Shown: positions 1 to 4,615 of the stretch, one piece after another | Layout: every line of letters starts with the position of its first letter | Position numbering within the stretch: position 1 is the stretch's first letter | Origin: Pseudomonadota bacterium | GTDB lineage: Bacteria; Pseudomonadota; Alphaproteobacteria; ATCC43930; CGMCC-115725 | Length of the DNA stretch: 6,156 bases | NCBI GenBank assembly: GCA_021790295.1 | Contig: JAJYIC010000165.1 | Location: forward strand, 1-6,156 | Direction of reading: 5' to 3' | The notes under the pieces: generated by a model | Seen by the model: the letters and a program-made list of their open reading frames with translations, nothing else | What the model was told of the DNA's origin: nothing | Database searches by the model: none | Translations under genes and position numbers: made by a program

Positions 1-1182
1 CTCTCCTTCCATCCCCACGACCTCGGTGACCTCGGTGATCCGCCGCACGCCGTCGCGCATCCGCTCGATCTGGACGATGAGATCGAGAGCGCTGACGATC
101 TGGCCGCGGATGGCGCGGATCGGCAGGTTGACGTTGGCCGCCAGAACCATGTCTTCGATGCGGGCGATGGCGTCGCGCGACGTGTTGGCGTGGATCGTCG
201 ACATCGACCCGTCGTGTCCGGTGTTCATCGCCTGAAGCATGTCGAAGGCCTCGGGCCCGCGCACCTCGCCGACGATGATGCGATCGGGGCGCATGCGCAA
301 AGCATTGCGCATCAGGTCGCGGGCGGCGACGGCGCCCTTGCCTTCGATATTGGGCGGGCGCGTTTCGAGCGGGACGACATGCGGCTGGCGAAGCTGGAGT
401 TCGGCCGCGTCTTCGATGGTGATGATCCGTTCGGTGGGGTCGATAAAACCCGACATCGCGTTGAGGAGCGTCGTCTTGCCCGAACCCGTTCCCCCCGAAA
501 TCAGGGTGTTGAGACGGCAGCGGGCCGCGATCTCGAGGCTGCGGCATAATTCCGAGGAGCCGCTTTTGAGTTCGGCGAGACGCGAGAAATCGAGAAAATG
601 GCGGGCAAACTTGCGGATTGAGACGCTCGGCCCTCTGAGAGAGAGAGGGGGAATGATGACGTTGACGCGGCTGCCGTCGGCAAGGCGCGCATCGAGCATC
701 GGGCTCGATTCATCGATGCGCCGCCCGATCGAGGAGGCGATCCTCTGCGCGACATGGAGGACATGAGCGTCGTTGCGGAAGCGCACCGCGGAGAGTTCGA
801 GCTTGCCGCGCTTTTCGACATAAACCTGCTGCGCCCCGTTGACGAGAATGTCGTCGACGGATTCTTCGCGCAAAAGGCCTTCGAGCGGCCCGAGGCCCAG
901 CATGTCGTCGACCATCTCGGCCGCGATCATGCGCTGGTCGCGCTGGTTCAAAAGAAGGCGCCTTTCATCGGCGATTTCGCCGACGAGCGTTTCGACCCGC
1001 TGGGTCAAAGCCGAGGCCGTCATCTGCACCGCAACCGCCGGCTCGATGCGGGCGAGGATCTCGTCGCGGATGACGTCGCCCGTCGCCGCCGCCCCGATCT
1101 TGTCGGCATTCGCGGCCGCCGCGCCCCCGCCCGCCAAGCGCGCCCGCGCCTGGAGGCCCCGCTCTTGCGTCTTAAGACCCAT
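1..1182 (-). CDS. cpaF: CpaF/TadA Tad-pilus assembly ATPase (3' end cut by window edge)
   Basis: This is the secretion ATPase that powers assembly of Flp pilins at the inner membrane; the family forms cytoplasmic hexamers. I translated 394 codons from the ATG at 1182 to the window edge with no stop. Visible motifs: an Ala/Arg-rich N-terminus (about 1-35); an N-terminal domain (about 70-215) containing VDDILVNG; Walker A GGTGSGKTT at 230-238 with K236; Asp box TIEDAAELQL at 255-264; Walker B RIIVGEVRG at 301-309 with E306; and His box HDGSMSTIHAN at 323-333. All catalytic elements look intact. Family members are usually about 450-500 residues, so roughly the last 60-100 are missing. The ATG shares its A with the cpaE stop (TGATG), and GGAAGAGG lies just upstream, so translation is probably coupled to cpaE. 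General type II/IV secretion ATPases are the alternative, but the neighbours fix it as Tad. Confidence 0.96.
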   Translation of the reverse strand, partial: MGLKTQERGLQARARLAGGGAAAANADKIGAAATGDVIRDEILARIEPAVAVQMTASALTQRVETLVGEIADERRLLLNQRDQRMIAAEMVDDMLGLGPLEGLLREESVDDILVNGAQQVYVEKRGKLELSAVRFRNDAHVLHVAQRIASSIGRRIDESSPMLDARLADGSRVNVIIPPLSLRGPSVSIRKFARHFLDFSRLAELKSGSSELCRSLEIAARCRLNTLISGGTGSGKTTLLNAMSGFIDPTERIITIEDAAELQLRQPHVVPLETRPPNIEGKGAVAARDLMRNALRMRPDRIIVGEVRGPEAFDMLQAMNTGHDGSMSTIHANTSRDAIARIEDMVLAANVNLPIRAIRGQIVSALDLIVQIERMRDGVRRITEVTEVVGMEGE

Positions 1183-2378
1183 CAGACGAACGCCCTCTTC
1201 CACCACGCCGTCGCGGGCGCCGCCTCACCGCCGACAAGCTGGCGCGAAAGCTCTGCAATCGAGCGCTCGAAAGGGAGGCATTTCTGCACCTCCTTGATCC
1301 CGAGCTTTGCCGCCTGCATCACTTCGCGCCTGAAGGGAACGGAGGCGTCCGGCGGCTGGCCGAGGATGCGCAGGAATTCGACCGCCGGCAGCGCCTCTTC
1401 CGACCCGCTTTTGTTGAAGACGTGGAGAAGCGTGCGATCGGGCGTATTGGCGCCGATCTTTTCCCGCCAGCGCACGACATCGCGGGCTGAGGATAAAGAG
1501 CCGCCGCTGACGAGAAGCAGGCTTCCCGGCAGATGCAAAACCCTCGGCAGCGAAAGCGCGAGTTCCTCGGGCAGATCGACAAAGACATAGCGGTAGCGCA
1601 GGAGCAGCTTGCCGAGGAGTTGCAGCGCCGCTTCCTCGCCCGGCACCAGCCTTTCCGCAAGCGGTTCGAGAGAGGCGAGAAGCCCCAGCCGCGAGGTGAC
1701 GGCGGCGACGCCGCGTTCGAGAAAGAGATCGTCGATGCGGTCGGGGTGATCGAGCGCTTCGCGCAAGGCGTGGCTCGCCCTGACATCGAAAAGAAGCGCC
1801 GCATCGCCCGCCTGCAGATCGAGGTCGAGGAAGATGGCGCGCCTTTCGCGCTTTTCGGCGACGGACCAGGCGAGGTTGGCGGCAAGGGTCGTGGCGCCGA
1901 CGCCGCCGCGCACGCCGAGACAGATGACGAGCTTTCCCGAACGGGCCGCGGGGGTCGCCGCCCCCCCCGCGGAAAGATCGGCGAGAACCCGGCCGAGCGG
2001 CGTGCTCACCAAAGGCTTGAAGAAATATTCCGCAACCCCCGCCGCTTTGAGGTCGCGATAAAGGACGATGTCGTTGCGCTCGCCGACGACGATCACCTCG
2101 GTGCGCGGATCGCACATCTCGGCCAGCCGGTTGATGCGCGCCACCGGATCGTCGATGCCGCCTACGTCGACGCGAAGAAAACGCGGCCAGCGGCGTTCCG
2201 ACAGCTCTTTCATCGCGGTATCGATGTTTCCCGAAGACACTTCGGCGTCGATCATGCCGAGATCGACAAAACAGCGCCTCACCACCCCTTCGCTGTCGCG
2301 ATCGAGGAGATAGGCGACGGCCGGCGGCGGAAGCCGCGAGCCGGGCGCGGCGGCCTCGGGGCGAATGAGCGTATCCAT
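1182..2378 (-). CDS. cpaE: CpaE/TadZ pilus localisation protein (receiver-like + ParA/MinD-type ATPase)
   Basis: A 398-residue protein of the TadZ/CpaE family, which positions the Tad machine, typically at a pole, and recruits other components. Residues about 20-135 form an atypical receiver-like domain ending in the KP pair (K121). Residues about 148-380 form a MinD/ParA-like domain: a P-loop-like GVRGGVGATT at 155-164, a FLDLDLQAGD segment at 183-192, and a Walker B-like YVFVDLP at 264-270. The P-loop is deviant: the signature lysine is R157 and the phosphate-binding lysine is A162. TadZ proteins are known for atypical Walker motifs, so this fits the family but suggests weak or absent ATP hydrolysis (inference). 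The ATG start is preceded by GGAAAGGGG with 7-nt spacing. The gene follows cpaB by 48 nt and its TGA overlaps the cpaF ATG, so it is mid-operon. The usual upstream neighbours cpaC and cpaD are missing. Confidence 0.93.
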   Translation of the reverse strand: MDTLIRPEAAAPGSRLPPPAVAYLLDRDSEGVVRRCFVDLGMIDAEVSSGNIDTAMKELSERRWPRFLRVDVGGIDDPVARINRLAEMCDPRTEVIVVGERNDIVLYRDLKAAGVAEYFFKPLVSTPLGRVLADLSAGGAATPAARSGKLVICLGVRGGVGATTLAANLAWSVAEKRERRAIFLDLDLQAGDAALLFDVRASHALREALDHPDRIDDLFLERGVAAVTSRLGLLASLEPLAERLVPGEEAALQLLGKLLLRYRYVFVDLPEELALSLPRVLHLPGSLLLVSGGSLSSARDVVRWREKIGANTPDRTLLHVFNKSGSEEALPAVEFLRILGQPPDASVPFRREVMQAAKLGIKEVQKCLPFERSIAELSRQLVGGEAAPATAWWKRAFV

Positions 2379-2426
2379 CAGACGCCCCTTTCCGCTTGCG
2401 GCAAAGACGCGGGCGCCATTTGTTTC

Positions 2427-3449
2427 TCACGTCGCCGGGGCTTCCGCGCCCGCGGTTCTGGGCGGCGGCGCTTTTGCCGGCGCCTTCAAGGGGCGGGCAA
2501 AGGCGACGCCGGAACAGGAAGGCAGGGCCTCTCCCCTGCGGTCGAAGCAACGCCAATCGAGGCGGGTCCCGCGCAGGACTTCGACGCTGCTGCCGGGGCG
2601 GGACGGCGCGCCCGGCGCGTCTGGCGAGGAGATGCGCGCGACCCCGCTTCCTTCGAGCCTTTGCAAGGCCGGCGACACCTCGACCGCCCAGACCGGGACC
2701 ATCCGCCGCCGCGGCGCGGTCCCCCTTTTGCTTTCGCCTGCGCCGCGCAAAGCCAGTTGCAGGGCGCCGAGCCGGCCGGCCACCATCAGTTTGGCGACCT
2801 GGCGCGCGCTTGCTTCGAGGGTCACGGTCTGTCCGCCGCGCCCGCCGCGTTCGCGCACAAACCCGGTGCGGCCGCCTCTCCTGTTGCGGCCCGCCGCCAC
2901 CCGGTTGCCGATGGCGATGACCCGCAAATTGCTGAGAACCATCTCCGCGACCGTGCGCCGGGTCATGGAAATGCGCGAACCGGTAAAGTTTTGCGTCAAG
3001 ACGACATCGACCCGGTCGCCGGGCTCGAGCACCCCCGCGTCGCCTTGGGCCGCCGCCAGAGCCACCGAAACCGCCCTCATGCCGGGCGAAAGGGCGGCCG
3101 GGATAAAGCCGGGCTCTCCGGGCTTGATCACCGCCCCCTCGGCGATCGGCTCCCCGGCCCGAAACCTTCGGCTCAAAGCCGCGCCGAAAAGCGTGCTTTC
3201 TCTCACCCGCCCGCGCAAAAGGCTGCCGGCGGGAACGGCCGAAGCGGGTCTTTTCTTCCAGCGCAAATCGGCGCGCGCCAAAAGCGTGCCCGGGCCGAGT
3301 GCGCGCGCGGCGACGAGCACGGTCTTGCCCGCCGCCTCTCTCGCCACCGCTTCTTTTGCCGGCGCGGCTTTCCACCACAAAGCGGAAAGCAAGACCCCTG
3401 CGAGAAGGGCCAAGCTTCCGATCAGAAACAGAAGCCAGCGCAGGATCAC
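2427..3449 (-). CDS. cpaB: CpaB/RcpC Flp pilus assembly protein
   Basis: A 340-residue envelope protein of the CpaB/RcpC family, which in Tad systems works at the periplasmic side with the secretin. An N-terminal membrane anchor or uncleaved signal spans about 4-26 (LLFLIGSLALLAGVLLSALWW). A SAF-type domain follows at about 41-110 (TVLVAARALGPGTLLARADL ... GEPIAEGAVI). The family-typical core ALSPGMRAVSVAL ... GVLEPGDRVDVVLTQ lies at 119-153, and the RcpC domain continues to about 240. The tail beyond 290 is Pro/Ala-rich and carries two cysteines, C301 and C312, which could pair in the periplasm (inference). The start is GTG (3449-3447) with a good AAAGGAG ribosome site 8 nt upstream; no better start is needed because the anchor begins at once. 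A structured 151-nt gap precedes it and cpaE follows after 48 nt. The secretin gene expected next is not there. Confidence 0.92.
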   Translation of the reverse strand: MILRWLLFLIGSLALLAGVLLSALWWKAAPAKEAVAREAAGKTVLVAARALGPGTLLARADLRWKKRPASAVPAGSLLRGRVRESTLFGAALSRRFRAGEPIAEGAVIKPGEPGFIPAALSPGMRAVSVALAAAQGDAGVLEPGDRVDVVLTQNFTGSRISMTRRTVAEMVLSNLRVIAIGNRVAAGRNRRGGRTGFVRERGGRGGQTVTLEASARQVAKLMVAGRLGALQLALRGAGESKRGTAPRRRMVPVWAVEVSPALQRLEGSGVARISSPDAPGAPSRPGSSVEVLRGTRLDWRCFDRRGEALPSCSGVAFARPLKAPAKAPPPRTAGAEAPAT

Positions 3450-3475
3450 GAGCCCGCTCCTTTATTGGTATTGGC

Positions 3476-3492
3476 GCCGGAAAAGATCCGGC
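3476..3492 (-). repeat. Stem-loop just upstream of the cpaB ribosome site
   Basis: GCCGGA and TCCGGC form a perfect 6-bp stem around a 5-nt loop (TCTTT), about 15 nt before the AAAGGAG that serves cpaB. With the larger stem-loop at 3538-3567 it makes this 151-nt gap structured. No gene is supported in the gap: the only open reading is a continuation of a false frame. Confidence 0.4.
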
Positions 3493-3537
3493 TTTCGCTG
3501 CTCTCGCCGCCCTCCGCCACGAGCTTTCCCCGACCGG

Positions 3538-3567
3538 GATCGGCGCCTTTTGCGGCGCGTTCCGATC
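3538..3567 (-). repeat. Stem-loop between cpaA and cpaB
   Basis: Minus-strand RNA reads GATCG, a short GAAC bulge, then GCGCC, loop GCAAAA, GGCGC and CGATC. The two 5-bp stems stack on one another with a bulge only on the 5' side. No T-run follows, so it is not a standard terminator; an mRNA stabilising or processing element is more likely. Confidence 0.4.
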
Positions 3568-3568
3568 T

Positions 3569-3585
3569 CCCGGATAGCCCGGATA
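3569..3585. repeat. Short tandem direct repeat CCCGGATA x2
   Basis: Two identical 8-bp copies at 3569-3576 and 3578-3585 separated by one base, in the cpaA-cpaB gap beside the 3538-3567 stem-loop. It may be chance or a small binding site. Confidence 0.3.
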
Positions 3586-3600
3586 TGGCGGCTTTCGGCT

Positions 3601-4125
3601 TCACGAGAGGCGCGACCATGCCCAGCCGAAGAGAACCGCGAGCGCATAAGGGATCGCCGCCCGCGCGCCGATCCGCGCCGCCTCTTCGCGCCACAGGCCT
3701 CTGAAAGGCCCCCCTCCCCGGCTCTGCGCCGCCGCGCTTTCGCCCCGGCGGTAGACGCAGGCGCCGGCGAGATAGACTGCGGCAACGAGCCCCCCGGCAA
3801 GCGCGATGCTCGCGAGGAACGCGAAGAGCTTCGCCAGCGGTTCGCCGGCGGCGGCGGCGGCGATCAGCTTCGCGTCGCCGCCCCCCAAAAAGCCCCGCCG
3901 CCACAATGCGCTCAGCAACACGAAAAGCGCGAAAGCGGCGGAAAGGCTTGCCCCCGCCGCCGCGAGCCCGCCCGAAAGAAGACGCAAGACAACCCCGCCG
4001 AGAACGGCTGCAATGACGCTCTCGTCGGGGATGATTCTTTTCTTCACGTCGCAGAACGCCGCCGCCGAGAGAGCCGCGAAGACCGCCGCCTCGGCGCCGA
4101 AAAAAAGGAGTGACACGGCCCTCAC
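3601..4125 (-). CDS. cpaA: CpaA/TadV prepilin peptidase (A24 aspartic protease)
   Basis: A 174-residue inner-membrane aspartic peptidase that should cleave the Flp prepilin leader before fibre assembly. The two catalytic aspartates of the A24 family are visible: D26 in FCDVKKRIIPD and D84 in GGGDAKL. Hydrophobic segments lie around 5-24, 37-50, 60-74, 85-95, 101-122 and 156-170. The short length without an N-terminal methylase domain fits the TadV/CpaA class rather than PilD. An Arg/Gly-rich loop (126-153) separates the last two membrane segments. The start is GTG at 4125-4123, chosen because AAAGG lies 4 nt upstream; a second GTG three codons later (4116-4114) is possible. That ribosome site sits in a small hairpin, which may keep peptidase output below pilin output (inference). 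It follows flp by 84 nt. Confidence 0.93.
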   Translation of the reverse strand: MRAVSLLFFGAEAAVFAALSAAAFCDVKKRIIPDESVIAAVLGGVVLRLLSGGLAAAGASLSAAFALFVLLSALWRRGFLGGGDAKLIAAAAAGEPLAKLFAFLASIALAGGLVAAVYLAGACVYRRGESAAAQSRGGGPFRGLWREEAARIGARAAIPYALAVLFGWAWSRLS

Positions 4126-4126
4126 G

Positions 4127-4140
4127 GCGCCTTTCGGCGC
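4127..4140 (-). promoter_or_regulatory. GNRA-tetraloop hairpin holding the cpaA ribosome site
   Basis: On the minus strand GCGCC-GAAA-GGCGC forms a 5-bp GC stem with a GAAA loop, ending one base before the cpaA GTG. The AAAGG ribosome site is split between loop and stem, so initiation would need melting. This may lower cpaA translation relative to flp. Confidence 0.4.
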
Positions 4141-4209
4141 AGCCTGCGGCAGACTCGCGGGCCCATCCCGTTCTCACCCGCCTCCCTCACTCGCCCGAAA
4201 AGCCTCGGT

Positions 4210-4401
4210 CTAGGACGGGTTCGCCCCGAGATGGTGCGCGATCATGTTGAAGGTCGCGCTGAGATTGGTGCCGAGCAAAGTCACGGCCGCGATGATCGCG
4301 ACGGCGACAAGCGCGGCGATCAGTCCATATTCGATTGCCGTGACCCCCTCTCTTTTTTCGAGAGGAAAGAAGGAGACGACGGTTCGCGCGAGCTCTCTCA
4401 C
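4210..4401 (-). CDS. flp: Flp/Fap-type major pilin precursor
   Basis: A type IVb pilin subunit. Short basic leader, then the Flp cleavage signature REG|VTAIEYGLIAALVAV: a glycine before the cut, Glu at +5 and Tyr at +6 of the mature chain, followed by one long hydrophobic helix (mature residues about 4-26) and a short polar tail. The mature pilin is 44 residues. I place the start at GTG 4401-4399, giving 63 residues and a 19-residue leader, because GGAGGA lies 4 nt upstream and the sigma-54 promoter predicts transcription from about 4420. The ATG at 4413-4411 would give 67 residues but has no ribosome site and a leader of only about 7 nt. The mature protein is the same either way. The gene heads the tad operon and its neighbour CpaA is the matching peptidase. 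Family identity is secure; the exact start is moderately supported. Confidence 0.9.
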   Translation of the reverse strand: MRELARTVVSFFPLEKREGVTAIEYGLIAALVAVAIIAAVTLLGTNLSATFNMIAHHLGANPS

Positions 4402-4405
4402 GATT

Positions 4406-4411
4406 TCCTCC
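4406..4411 (-). promoter_or_regulatory. Ribosome binding site that sets the flp start
   Basis: GGAGGA on the minus strand, 4 nt before the GTG at 4401. It overlaps the upstream ATG (4413-4411), so it can serve only the GTG. No comparable site precedes the ATG. Confidence 0.6.
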
Positions 4412-4431
4412 ATGTTGGCGCGGTTTCGACG

Positions 4432-4446
4432 GCAATTTCCGTGCCA
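4432..4446 (-). promoter_or_regulatory. Sigma-54 (RpoN) -24/-12 promoter for the flp-cpa operon
   Basis: Read on the minus strand this is TGGCAC-GGAAA-TTGC, an exact match to the sigma-54 core TGGCAC-N5-TTGC, with G also following the CAC as in the extended consensus. The -24 GG and -12 GC dinucleotides have correct spacing. Transcription would begin near 4420-4419, giving a leader of about 18 nt to the GTG of flp. A sigma-54 promoter needs an ATP-driven enhancer-binding activator; none is encoded in the window. A chance match is possible, but the location directly before the first pilus gene argues against it. Confidence 0.75.
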
Positions 4447-4491
4447 CCCCTCGCACTTCCTTTGCCTTCGAGAATTCTTTTGCGCGCCAAG

Positions 4492-4505
4492 TCCTTATCG
4501 AAGGA
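4492..4505. repeat. Inverted repeat TCCTT-N4-AAGGA, possible activator site
   Basis: Perfect 5-bp arms around a 4-nt spacer, centred near -78 from the predicted sigma-54 start. The distance is within the usual range for enhancer-binding activators, but the sequence matches no activator site I recognise. It may also be chance in a region this size. Confidence 0.3.
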
Positions 4506-4535
4506 ACGCAGGCCCGGCTCCGGCGCCAAAGAGAA

Positions 4536-4615
4536 GCGGTAAGGGAAATCGCGCCCGCAAGGAATAGGCGGCTTCGCCCTATCTTCCCCTTCTCGCAAAG
4601 CCTTTCCTTCACCGC
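4536..4615. repeat. Long inverted repeat enclosing a small hairpin after the GAF-GGDEF-EAL gene
   Basis: The arms 4615-4603 and 4548-4536 match at 11 of 13 positions (GCGGTGAAGGAAA against GCGGTAAGGGAAA when compared as inverted copies). In minus-strand RNA one mismatch becomes a G-U pair, so 12 of 13 can pair. The first arm starts at the last base of the upstream stop codon. The 54-nt interior contains the hairpin 4582-4564. It could be a 3'-end structure of the upstream mRNA or a protein-binding site for the pilus promoter. Confidence 0.4.
4564..4582 (-). terminator. Weak hairpin, possible terminator of the GAF-GGDEF-EAL transcript
   Basis: ATAGG and CCTAT arms extend by a CG pair across one bulged G, closing a 4-nt loop. 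It lies about 35-50 nt beyond the upstream stop codon. The following stretch (TTCCTT) is only mildly T-rich, so intrinsic termination would be inefficient at best. Confidence 0.3.

Noticed and set aside
1225..3378. A 717-codon minus-strand open frame overlapping cpaB and cpaE in another frame
   Set aside because: It spans the real cpaB-cpaE junction out of frame and is an Arg/Gly-rich shadow of both genes.
1533..3704. A 723-codon open frame on the plus strand opposite cpaE and cpaB
   Set aside because: Its translation is low-complexity and Arg/Ala/Gly-rich with no domain, and it runs antisense through two genes with clear family motifs. GC-rich codon use explains the lack of stops.
2365..4113. 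A 582-codon plus-strand open frame opposite cpaB and cpaA
   Set aside because: Same reason: no recognisable motif, Arg/Pro/Ser-rich composition, and it lies antisense to well-supported genes.
3446..4177. A 243-codon minus-strand frame covering cpaA and the gap before cpaB
   Set aside because: It is out of frame with the catalytic aspartates of CpaA and is Arg/Gly-rich; the only part outside cpaA of note is a 24-codon end with no ribosome site or family match.
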